Assembly (NCBI GenBank): GCA_029858255.1
Contig: JAOUFJ010000002.1
Span: 74,637 to 138,636 of the forward strand
Source of the DNA: a candidate division WOR-3 bacterium
GTDB lineage: Bacteria > Hydrothermota > Tepidihabitantia > SM23-42
Reading direction: 5' to 3'
DNA length: 64,000 nucleotides
The translations under genes and the position numbers were made by a program. The notes below the pieces were generated by a model. That model had not been told where the DNA came from. It searched no databases and worked only from the letters and a program-made list of their open reading frames with translations. Below, piece by piece: positions 52,101-60,157 of the stretch. Position 1 is the stretch's first letter. Every line of letters starts with the position of its first letter.

Positions 52101-52643
52101 CTCTATGACCCTCAATACTACTCCACAGAGACGGGTGATGGAGAGATACTTTTCCAATACTTGAATATCACAAATGATGATGGCTGGCATAATTATGCTA
52201 CAGTAGGCATTGAGGATTTTGATCATACGACCGGGATAGAGTACACCTATGCCAACGTCTACCCTTCTGCTGCAGCACCATTGACGAACGGTCGGGCGAT
52301 CAAATTCACAACCAACCCTCCAGATTCATTCACCGGCATATCCGAATTTAGCACCAGAACAAACCATGGCAATATGCTCAGTATATCACCGAATCCGTCC
52401 TCCAAACTCGTTGATATCAGATACCAGATAACTGATAACAGACAGGCAATCTTAAGAGTCTATGATGTGGCAGGACGCGTTGTCCAGGATCTTTCAAGTC
52501 AGCTATCTGTAATCGGTCATCCTTCATCAGTCAAGTGGAACCGTACCGATACATGGAGCAGAAGAGTGCCTGCAGGCATCTATTTCATTGTCTTACAGGA
52601 TCATAGGTACAACATATCCAGAAAAGTAATCCTCGTAGATTAA
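49188..52643 (+). CDS. gingipain-like (C25) protein lacking the catalytic His, with sorting module
   Basis: A 1151-residue secreted protein. After a short signal peptide and pro-region, a C25 domain spans about residues 155-490. The nucleophile position C382 (ITCYTG) is kept, but the dyad His 33 residues before it is E349 (SGEGD). Two Ig-like Ca-loop domains (NNNGQVNPGE, DGNGVLEPGE), a beta-sandwich domain about 815-1040 and a C-terminal FlgD-Ig/type IX-like module (GIYFIVL...KVILVD) follow. It overlaps the LVIVD gene. Proteolysis is uncertain. Confidence 0.85.
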   Translation: MTALLLALCAGYAYNQVVMTESSATKLQFRVSFSENSKLEQLAITRFVIAEHEPFIDYRITTIDSIVNESPSGLHKYSPVEIAEPIHTGNAKLYPIIIYPSYLNNTHKVYCESVEITVAIDPSSKELELPPSLVKAYAGLILNLRETGNMPPAGYLIIAPDGFLDELSPLVRWKEQKGWRVEVRPLSLTGSSATEIRNYIANAYNTWSPRPEYVLLVGDVGYIPAASSNPSLTDHPYTLITGDDFFSELLVGRLPAATELELNTMIAKIIGYETNPPTSNAAWFKRALMVGANQPGFMTTPLPTKRWVRDRLLDYGFNAVDTVFYPMPASGITNAINQGVIFVNYRSGEGDVDGWPWPNFRNDDVYALNNGGMLPIVTSITCYTGSFGYSTCFGEAWLRAGNPVTPKGAVGFFGSASPSTHSRWNNCLDYGVYWAFAKDKIAELGPALYRGKMEVYTNFPDDTTILSGSSFYFHSFNLLGDPSMSVWTDIPDTFQVAHTTSIPVGANFLSITVMNSGAQPVEDAMVSLHKSNEIKEIAFTDAAGYVDFNFSTSTQDTLFVTVTKTNYKPYRGYCTVNNSSVYVDYFSHTISDPGGNNNGQVNPGEPISLNVTLKNYGTSTTATGVSARLSTEDVNITMTDSVKSYPNINPGATATASPFTFNVASGIRNDHVLKFNLDISSAQGNWSGSVWITVKSPNVIYKWNQVMDGNGVLEPGETCDFMLCIENNGGLEASNVSGILRSANSGLIVSDSMGFFGNIAVGDTATNSSNYFTLAANSNLTPGTIVRFALIVTGNNGFVDTTGFRLTIGIVDSTEPLGPDDYGYFAYDNTDTDYPDAPTYSWVEIDPAHGGPGDTISLAADETKTVQLPFSFKFYGNWYNRVSISSDGYIAMDSTIVADMYNWHIPAAGGPPLLIAPFWDDLDPTATDSSGNVCYWHDAAGHRFVVEHSRIQHIHDPTTPTPSELQTFEVILYDPQYYSTETGDGEILFQYLNITNDDGWHNYATVGIEDFDHTTGIEYTYANVYPSAAAPLTNGRAIKFTTNPPDSFTGISEFSTRTNHGNMLSISPNPSSKLVDIRYQITDNRQAILRVYDVAGRVVQDLSSQLSVIGHPSSVKWNRTDTWSRRVPAGIYFIVLQDHRYNISRKVILVD

Positions 52644-52730
52644 GACTATTTCAGCTGATAAAGAAAATTTCGTCTTGTGAGTTTGTCTGTGACAATTAAG
52701 TGACAGCCACAGATTACATAAGGGGGTATT

Positions 52731-54011
52731 ATGAGAGGTTTGATTCTACTAGTGGCACTTACTTCGACAGCATTTGCCATCAATTACCACGGATGCACAT
52801 TGGCACCCGACAACGTCAACGGCTGGATCGTCTGCCTTGATACGACGTTGATCATTCACACGAGCGACGGTGGTTCGACATGGGCACCGCAGGAAGTGCC
52901 GCCAGATACGATCGCACGCAGATTTTGGGATGTCACATGCTACGATGGTTCACATGCATGGACAACCGGAAAACACAACCTACATGCCGGCGAAATTCTC
53001 GGTACGAGCGATGGAGGTAATATCTGGGAGCGGCAGGAAGCAGGATTCTCCAAATACGGAACTCGCATAGAATTCTACAATCAGAACATCGGCTGGTCGG
53101 TCGGCGGTGACGGCGCACTTGCGCGCACCACTAATGGTGGACAGCTCTGGGAGCGTATATTCACCGACTGGTACCAGGCAGAGTACTACGGCGTGTCGTT
53201 TGTGAATCAATGGGATGGATGGATATGCGCAGGCTGGCCCGACTCGATAGCGACCGGACAGGGTTATATCGTCGCTACAGATGACGGCGGTATATTCTGG
53301 GATACACTTGATGGCTACCACGCGGCCGGTTACGAGGATTTCTTTGACATACACTTCTTCAATATCAATGAAGGCATAGTTGTCGGCGGAGTTGATGGCA
53401 CTTATGAACCCATTGTCTGGAAAACGACGAATGGTGGAACAACATGGAATCCCATAAGTGTTCCCGCAGATGTATATTACCTGAGAGCAGTCGATTTTGT
53501 CGAACTTGAGGGTTGGGCTGTCGGCAAATCCGGTTCCATGATACACACCACGGACGGTGGTAATACCTGGACTACACAAACCAGTCCTGCAGACAGCACG
53601 CTCTTCGATGTCGATTTTATTGATCACTTAAACGGACTTGCATGCGGCTATGATCACATTCTACGGACGACAAACGGCGGACAGGATTGGCTGAGGGTCG
53701 GCATTCAAGAACTGAATACTGCTACCCCTGAACAAATTGCACTCACCGCAAAGCCAAATCCCTTTTCAAGCACGAGCGTCATCAATTTTGGTATGGTAAA
53801 CGGCGCAGAACGAATTGATATAGAGATCTACGACGCTGGCGGCCGCCTGGTCAAATCATTCGATCCAGTATCCAGTGTCGGGTATCAAGGATCGTGGGTG
53901 TTATGGGATGGTACAGGTAATCAGGGTTTACGTGTCCCTGCCGGCATATATTTTGTGAGACTCACTACGCGCGAGCAGACCGCAACCGAGAAATTGGTGC
54001 TGCTCGAATAA
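52731..54011 (+). CDS. secreted YCF48-like beta-propeller with sorting module
   Basis: A 426-residue exported protein. Signal peptide residues 1-16 (ending STAFA). Five or more YCF48/BNR-type blades of the form TTDGGNTW or TTNGGQLWER follow to about residue 325. The last 85 residues are the same C-terminal module as in the neighbours (KPNPFSSTSV ... GIYFVRL ... KLVLLE). The role is unknown; binding or adhesion is plausible. It has its own ribosome-binding site (AAGGGGGT). The gap 52644-52730 shows no clear promoter. Confidence 0.85.
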   Translation: MRGLILLVALTSTAFAINYHGCTLAPDNVNGWIVCLDTTLIIHTSDGGSTWAPQEVPPDTIARRFWDVTCYDGSHAWTTGKHNLHAGEILGTSDGGNIWERQEAGFSKYGTRIEFYNQNIGWSVGGDGALARTTNGGQLWERIFTDWYQAEYYGVSFVNQWDGWICAGWPDSIATGQGYIVATDDGGIFWDTLDGYHAAGYEDFFDIHFFNINEGIVVGGVDGTYEPIVWKTTNGGTTWNPISVPADVYYLRAVDFVELEGWAVGKSGSMIHTTDGGNTWTTQTSPADSTLFDVDFIDHLNGLACGYDHILRTTNGGQDWLRVGIQELNTATPEQIALTAKPNPFSSTSVINFGMVNGAERIDIEIYDAGGRLVKSFDPVSSVGYQGSWVLWDGTGNQGLRVPAGIYFVRLTTREQTATEKLVLLE

Positions 54012-54031
54012 CCTGGGTTCCAAAATGGGAG

Positions 54032-57022
54032 GTGGCTACGTGTATTAGAAAATACGCCGTACTGCTGGTATTCTTAGCACTATCTGCTTCCTTTATGTTC
54101 GCGCAGCAAACTGGCGCGCGCTATCTAATCATCACACACGACAGCTACTACAGTGCCCTACAACCGCTGGCAACGTGGAAAACGCAAAAGGGCATGAAGG
54201 CGAGAATAGTCCCGCTCTCCGAGACAGGCGCTGATTCGACCGACATAAAAAACTACATCGTGAACGCATACATTACCTGGCAAATCAGACCAGAGTACAT
54301 ACTCATTGTAGGTAACAAATATCAAGTGCCATTCCCACGGTTCGTTCACGCGGGGGGTCTTGCTTCGTACAGTGATAACTATTATGCAAACGTCGAAGGA
54401 GATTTTCATAATGAGCTGTACCACGGCCGTCTATGGGTTTCCGACACCATACAAGCCAAGACGGTCGTGGCCAAGATCCTTGGGTATGAGAGGAATCCCG
54501 ATCTGTCGTCCGACTCTTTATGGTTCAGAAGGGGTGCAACGATCGTCAATGAATGGGAGCAAGGTCAACCGTCTTCGGCTGCCTTGTACTGGGCAGACGC
54601 GCGTTTCGCTCACCAGCAGATGTTCGATGCGAATTTCGCACACATCGATTCTTTCTCCTATATACTTGGCGACGACAGCCTGGATGTACTCAATGCCATA
54701 AACGAAGGACGGACATACATTCTATACCGAGGGATCGGCGGCGGTGACTGGCTGTGGCCATTCGCCGGTATATTCTCTTGGCAGATGAACAATGGTTACA
54801 GAATGCCCGTTGTCCTTTCAGCAACCTGCGCAACGATCGAAGGAATCGGCCGGGACTGGACCTTGGCCGGAACACAATCACAGCCAAGGGGAATAATCGG
54901 ATTCTTTGGCACAACCACTTCACTATTCGAGGCTGCGGAAATGCGGAGTGCATTGTGCCGTGCCACAACCGAATGCCTGTTCAGTGATACCGGATCACTC
55001 GGTGCATCAGCAGAAGCCGGACGGCTTGAATATTACGCGCAGTTCAATGACCTTATCGAATATCACAGCTGGATGCTTCTTGGTGATCCGGAAATGTCGA
55101 TGTGGACAACCACACCGAGAAATATCCTCGTTGGACATAACATGTATTTCCATACCGGGATCTGCACGACGACCGTTTATGTCCAGAGCGGCTCGGCTCC
55201 GGTCCAGGGTGCGCTCGTCTGTGCGATGGCGAAGTTAGACAGTTCATTCTATCACTACGGTTACACGGACTATCTCGGCGGCATACAGTTTATCGACACA
55301 CTCAATATTCCAGGTGATTCGGTCTTTATTACGGTGACCGGACGAAATCTAAAACCATACCATAATGGCCGCCCTGTATTCTTCTTGAATGGACCATATG
55401 TGAGCCTGTACTCGTTCCGTCTTCTCGATTCTTTGGGTGGTAACGGAGACGGTATAGCCAATCCCGGTGAGGATATTGAGATACCCTTCTGCATAAAGAA
55501 CTGGGGTAATGCGACAGCAATCGGTGTTTCCGCAATAATCGAGAAAACTGCACCCAGCGCATCTTGCACGCTGTACGATACTATTAAATATTTCGGTAAC
55601 ATCGCACCATATGAATCTGTGTATATATACCCCGATGGCTACAACGTAGTGATCGATGCAGATTGCCCCGACCTACAAGGAATAGACCTGCGTATGCGCA
55701 TCAGCGATGCAGGGAAAACCACGTGGCTGTCGGATCTCGGGTTCGTCGTCCATTCACCAGTAATATTATATCACGATTATTACTTCGACCAGCACGTCAA
55801 ATACATAAACTCTGGCGCTACGAGTCAATTATTCGTCGAGCTGCTGAACACAGGTTCATACGTGGCTTCAAATCCCGTTGGCAGAATATCATGCAGCGAT
55901 TCCCTCGTGACGATCATCGACACGGTCGTTAATTTTACCACGATACTTCCCGACAGTATCGGTTCCAATACATCAGACCCTTTTATCATCAGTACTGCGG
56001 CTAATTGCCCGACCGGTTATTCAACGACAATCACACTGAACGTTGCCGTAGGCGTTTACACGGTGGACCATGATTTCACTATCCATGTAGGACAAAAAGA
56101 TTATCTTATCTGGGACCCGGACATGAACCACTCAAGCGGCCCGTCGATCGATGGATTACTCGCTTCACTTGGTTTCAGCGGTGAATATGCCACGGCGTTT
56201 CCATACGGACTTCTCTCGCTCTACAAATCACTCTTTGTCTGTACAGGTGTCTATCCAGAAAACTACCTGATCATCGATACCAGTCAAAGTGGCAATGAGA
56301 TCGAAGACTATATCGAGCAGGCAAGTGGTAATGTTTATCTTGAGGGTGGTGATGTCTGGTACAATCCGCTCGTCAGCCACGGTTATGATTTCGGCCCACT
56401 CTTCGGCATCGACCCGGTATACAATTCGATCGGCATGTTCACCGGCGTTATCGGCTGCACCGGCACCTTCACCCAGAACATGGCATTCGGTTATCAGGGC
56501 GAAGCGACCATGATCGACTATATCGATTCGATTGGCGGTTCACAACTGCTCTTCAAAAAAACTGGCAGCAACTACGGCTGCGGCGTCGCGGCAGACAACC
56601 GCACCGTCGGGCTCTCTTTTGAACTGAGCGGGCTGGTCGACACTGTTGCGCCATCGACCAAGGCCGAACTGATCGCCGCGATCATGGAATATTTCGGCGT
56701 CCCCCCTACCGGTGTTGTTGAAGAACAAGATTTCAGCCGCCACTCGACACCGATGCTGCTTGTCAATCCTAACCCTTCGCGCCACGGCTTCAATATCAAC
56801 CTGCAGGGATTACCAGCGGAGAAAATCACGCTCAAGGTATATGATGTGTCCGGTCGCTGCATCCGTACGCTGATCGACAACGCCATGCCCATTGACCCAC
56901 AGCAAGCATTTTTGTGGAAAGGGCTCGACGACAGAGCCCGGAAAGTGCCGGCCGGCGTCTACTTCGTACGGCTGAGTGCTCCCGAATACGAAACGGCACA
57001 AAAGATTGTATTGATTGATTAA
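54032..57022 (+). CDS. gingipain-like (C25) protein, paralogue 2, with uncertain start
   Basis: A protein of about 996 residues. N-terminal signal peptide (KYAVLLVFLALSASFMFAQ), then a C25-type domain with GARYLIITHD and WKTQKGMKA. The Cys is present (SATCATIE, codon 54827-54829); the His position is Ile in YRGIGGG. Ig-like Ca-loop domains, a domain containing KDYLIWDPDMNHSSGP and a C-terminal sorting module (GVYFVRL ... KIVLID) follow. GTG 54032 lies inside the GGGAGGTGG ribosome-binding site, so ACG 54038 or ATT 54044 may be the real start. Confidence 0.82.
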   Translation: MATCIRKYAVLLVFLALSASFMFAQQTGARYLIITHDSYYSALQPLATWKTQKGMKARIVPLSETGADSTDIKNYIVNAYITWQIRPEYILIVGNKYQVPFPRFVHAGGLASYSDNYYANVEGDFHNELYHGRLWVSDTIQAKTVVAKILGYERNPDLSSDSLWFRRGATIVNEWEQGQPSSAALYWADARFAHQQMFDANFAHIDSFSYILGDDSLDVLNAINEGRTYILYRGIGGGDWLWPFAGIFSWQMNNGYRMPVVLSATCATIEGIGRDWTLAGTQSQPRGIIGFFGTTTSLFEAAEMRSALCRATTECLFSDTGSLGASAEAGRLEYYAQFNDLIEYHSWMLLGDPEMSMWTTTPRNILVGHNMYFHTGICTTTVYVQSGSAPVQGALVCAMAKLDSSFYHYGYTDYLGGIQFIDTLNIPGDSVFITVTGRNLKPYHNGRPVFFLNGPYVSLYSFRLLDSLGGNGDGIANPGEDIEIPFCIKNWGNATAIGVSAIIEKTAPSASCTLYDTIKYFGNIAPYESVYIYPDGYNVVIDADCPDLQGIDLRMRISDAGKTTWLSDLGFVVHSPVILYHDYYFDQHVKYINSGATSQLFVELLNTGSYVASNPVGRISCSDSLVTIIDTVVNFTTILPDSIGSNTSDPFIISTAANCPTGYSTTITLNVAVGVYTVDHDFTIHVGQKDYLIWDPDMNHSSGPSIDGLLASLGFSGEYATAFPYGLLSLYKSLFVCTGVYPENYLIIDTSQSGNEIEDYIEQASGNVYLEGGDVWYNPLVSHGYDFGPLFGIDPVYNSIGMFTGVIGCTGTFTQNMAFGYQGEATMIDYIDSIGGSQLLFKKTGSNYGCGVAADNRTVGLSFELSGLVDTVAPSTKAELIAAIMEYFGVPPTGVVEEQDFSRHSTPMLLVNPNPSRHGFNINLQGLPAEKITLKVYDVSGRCIRTLIDNAMPIDPQQAFLWKGLDDRARKVPAGVYFVRLSAPEYETAQKIVLID
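56603..56667 (+). repeat. 65-bp identical segment shared with 59633-59697
   Basis: This segment of paralogue 2 is base-for-base identical to 59633-59697 in paralogue 3, inside a wider region (about 56330-56700 and 59360-59740) of high identity. The N-terminal parts of the two genes are clearly diverged, so this patch may have been exchanged by gene conversion. Confidence 0.8.
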
Positions 57023-57061
57023 GGAATTTGTAGATAATAATAGGAGTATTTGAGGTACACC

Positions 57062-60055
57062 ATGCTGGATGCTAAGCAGCACACTATAGTATCCTTGTTT
57101 TTCCTCTTGTTAATTCTATTCATAAACGTATGCTATGGTCAGGGTACTGGAGCACGTTATCTTATAATAACACACGACGACTACTATGACGCGCTCGTAC
57201 CGCTTGCTGAGTGGAAAACACAAAAGGGACTCAAGGCCAAAATCGTGAGAACATCAGAGACAGGAAGCGATTCTGCTCAGATCAGATCCTATGTGGCAAA
57301 TGCATATTATTCATGGGAAATAAAACCGGAATATTTACTCCTCGTTGGCAACAAATACCAGATCCCGTTTCCACGAATCACACTCGCGGTCTATGTATAC
57401 AGCGATAATTACTACACCAATATCCTGGGAGATTTCCGTAACGATATCATTCCCGGCCGGTTCTGGGTGTATGACACCATGGATGTGAAGACGATTGTGG
57501 CGAAGGTGCTGGGATACGAAAAAACGCCGTATTTAGAAGACCCCCTGTGGTTCCGAAAGGGGACTACAATAGTCAACGAAGATATGGGAGGGATACCTGG
57601 CGACTCGGTCTACTGGGCTGACGCTCACTATGCACACGCCCTAATGAACAATGCAGGATTTGTTCACATCGATTCGTTCGCGCGTAGCTTCGGTAACGGC
57701 AGCGCCGACGTTATCAATGCAATCAATAGCGGAAGATCGTATATTCTATACAGAGGTGAAGGTGTAACTGTTTGGACCTGGCCTTTTAATAACATCGAGC
57801 CTGAAAATATGTCCAATGGTTTTGAATTACCGGTCATCCTATCAGCAACATGTACAACAATCGAGGGCATTGGACAGCGTTGGCTCAACGCAGGTACGCC
57901 TCAGGAACCAAAAGGAACCGTCGGTTTTTATGGCACATCCACATCACTATATCTGGCAGCAGAAATGCGAAGCGCGCTCGCACAAGGAACACTGCATAGC
58001 ATATTTTGTGATAGCCTGACAACCCTGGGCAGGGCTGCTGAGGCTGGACGGTTGAACTACTATGCGCTGTTCGGAAATCAGCTCGAGTATCATAGTTGGA
58101 CCTGCCTCGGTGACCCGGATATGAATTTATGGACTGCAACGCCTCGCCAAATAGAGGTGACACACGACGACCAATTCTTCGCAGGCATCTGCACGGTAAG
58201 CGTACACGTCGAGTATTGCTCTACACCTGTCGAATCAGCATTGGTCTGTGCGATGGCAGTCAATGATTCGTCCTTCTACAAATGGGGACGAACAGATGAT
58301 AACGGAAATATCAATCTTATCGATACAGTACCTGTTCCAGGCGACACCATTGTTATAACAGTAACCGGCAGAAATCTTTTGAGCTACAGTGGCCAGGCTA
58401 CCGTGTTTCACACGGGAAGTCCTTATGTTCTTCTTCACTCATTCAGCATAGAAGATTCGATCGGAGGAAATAACGATTCGATCATCGACCCCGGTGAGGA
58501 TATCGAGATCCCGGTCTGGTTGAGAAATTGGGGTGATGACACGGCCCGCAGCGTTATGGCAGTCTTACGCAAAACAGCCCCAGACCCATTTTTCTCTTTG
58601 GAAGATACTGTCAAGAACTTCGGTGATATTGCATTCATGGATTCTGCATTTTCAACCTTCGACGGATACAATATCATTGTCGCAGCCGATTGTCCTGACC
58701 TACACCAGATTTCTCTGGAACTTGCTGTCTCCGACGTTACTACCGCGGTCTGGAATTCATACTTGAGTACTACAGTGTACGCCCCAATGCTCATCCTTCA
58801 TGATTTCTACTTTCCCCCACACTCAATTGCTACGATACCAGGAAGTACAGATACGCTGGTAATTGAGCTGCAGAATCTGGGAAGCACCTGTGCTGACAGT
58901 GTTGCCGGACGCATACACAGCCTTGATACTCTTTTAACAGTAATCGATTCAGTATCCTCATTCGGTACGATCGAACCAGACAGCGGAGTCGGCTCAAATC
59001 TTTCAGATCCCTTTGTGATTGTCACTGACCCACAGACCCCGACGTGGCATCTGGTCGAATTGACTCTCGAAATCACCTCTGGCGTACAGCAGGATACGTT
59101 CAGTCTTATGATATATGTTGGAAAAAAGGACTATCTGGTATGGGATCCGGATCCGAATCACTCAAGCGGACCGTTAATACATGAAATCCTTGATTCGCTC
59201 GGATTTCTCGGTGAGTACAGTCCCGTTTTTCCCCGCTCCATTCTGTCACTGTACAAATCACTGTTCATTTGCACCGGGGTTTATCCGCTAACCTATACAA
59301 TACTGGATACAAGCCAGGCTGCATTGGACATCGCTGACTATCTTTCGTCAACCACTGGTAACGCTTATCTTGAGGGTGGGGATGTCTGGTACAGTCCGCT
59401 GGTCAGCCACGGGTATGATTTCGGTCCGCTCTTCGGCATCCTCGCGATATACAATTCGATGGGCACGTTCACCGGCGTCACCGGATGCACTGGAACCTTC
59501 ACCCAGAACATGGCGTTCAGTTATGGAGGCGAAGCGACCATGATCGACTATATCGATTCGACCGGGGGTTCGCAGCTGCTCTTCAAAAAAGTGAACAGCA
59601 ACTACGGCTGCGGCGTCGCGGCAAACAACCGTACCGTCGGGCTCTCTTTTGAACTGAGCGGGCTGGTCGACACTGTTGCGCCATCGACCAAGGCCGACCT
59701 CATTACCGCCATAATGAATTACTTCGGCGTCCCTCCTACCGGCGTAGCCGAAGAGCAGAATTTTATCAGCCGCCACTCGACACCAACATTGTTCATAAAT
59801 CCTAACCCATCGCGGTACGGTCTTAACATCAATTTGCAGGGGCTGACCGCCGAAAAGATCACGCTCAAGATCTACGACGTGTCCGGCCGTTGTGTCTGTA
59901 CGCTGGTCGACAATACCGTGCTCGAGGATGCGCAGCAAGCCTTTTTCTGGAAAGGGCTCGACGACAGAGCCCGGAAAGTACCCGCCGGCATCTATTTCGT
60001 ACGGCTGCAAACAGCAGACATTAATAACGCCCTAAAAGCCATAATTCTCCGCTAA
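57062..60055 (+). CDS. gingipain-like (C25) protein, paralogue 3
   Basis: A 997-residue secreted protein closely related to the preceding gene. Signal peptide (IVSLFFLLLILFINVCYG), C25-type domain with GARYLIITHDDYY and the Cys in SATCTTIE (codon 57851-57853); the His position is Glu in YRGEGVTVW. Ca-loop Ig domains (GNNDSIIDPGED), the KDYLVWDPDPNHSSGP domain and a C-terminal module (GIYFVRL ... KAIILR) follow. ATG 57062 is preferred (GAGGT 5 nt upstream) over TTG 57050. It appears to be a tandem duplicate. Confidence 0.85.
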   Translation: MLDAKQHTIVSLFFLLLILFINVCYGQGTGARYLIITHDDYYDALVPLAEWKTQKGLKAKIVRTSETGSDSAQIRSYVANAYYSWEIKPEYLLLVGNKYQIPFPRITLAVYVYSDNYYTNILGDFRNDIIPGRFWVYDTMDVKTIVAKVLGYEKTPYLEDPLWFRKGTTIVNEDMGGIPGDSVYWADAHYAHALMNNAGFVHIDSFARSFGNGSADVINAINSGRSYILYRGEGVTVWTWPFNNIEPENMSNGFELPVILSATCTTIEGIGQRWLNAGTPQEPKGTVGFYGTSTSLYLAAEMRSALAQGTLHSIFCDSLTTLGRAAEAGRLNYYALFGNQLEYHSWTCLGDPDMNLWTATPRQIEVTHDDQFFAGICTVSVHVEYCSTPVESALVCAMAVNDSSFYKWGRTDDNGNINLIDTVPVPGDTIVITVTGRNLLSYSGQATVFHTGSPYVLLHSFSIEDSIGGNNDSIIDPGEDIEIPVWLRNWGDDTARSVMAVLRKTAPDPFFSLEDTVKNFGDIAFMDSAFSTFDGYNIIVAADCPDLHQISLELAVSDVTTAVWNSYLSTTVYAPMLILHDFYFPPHSIATIPGSTDTLVIELQNLGSTCADSVAGRIHSLDTLLTVIDSVSSFGTIEPDSGVGSNLSDPFVIVTDPQTPTWHLVELTLEITSGVQQDTFSLMIYVGKKDYLVWDPDPNHSSGPLIHEILDSLGFLGEYSPVFPRSILSLYKSLFICTGVYPLTYTILDTSQAALDIADYLSSTTGNAYLEGGDVWYSPLVSHGYDFGPLFGILAIYNSMGTFTGVTGCTGTFTQNMAFSYGGEATMIDYIDSTGGSQLLFKKVNSNYGCGVAANNRTVGLSFELSGLVDTVAPSTKADLITAIMNYFGVPPTGVAEEQNFISRHSTPTLFINPNPSRYGLNINLQGLTAEKITLKIYDVSGRCVCTLVDNTVLEDAQQAFFWKGLDDRARKVPAGIYFVRLQTADINNALKAIILR
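59633..59697 (+). repeat. 65-bp identical segment shared with 56603-56667
   Basis: Second copy of the identical patch, in paralogue 3. Both copies encode the same peptide around TVGLSFELSGLVDTVAPS. Confidence 0.8.
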
Positions 60056-60077
60056 CCGCCTTCAGCCTTATTTCCTA

Positions 60078-60106
60078 TTGACTGAAACCCGTTTTCAGCG
60101 TATAAT
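60078..60106 (+). promoter_or_regulatory. sigma70-type promoter for the fourth C25-like gene
   Basis: TTGACT (60078-60083), 17-bp spacer, perfect TATAAT (60101-60106). The spacer contains an inverted repeat, CTGAAA (60082-60087) with TTTCAG (60093-60098), a possible operator. A leader of about 45 nt ends in AGAAGGAGAAGG. Confidence 0.65.
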
Positions 60107-60157
60107 AAAGCTAATAGGAAGTGTCTTACAATCACAGACCAATAGAAGGAGAAGGCT

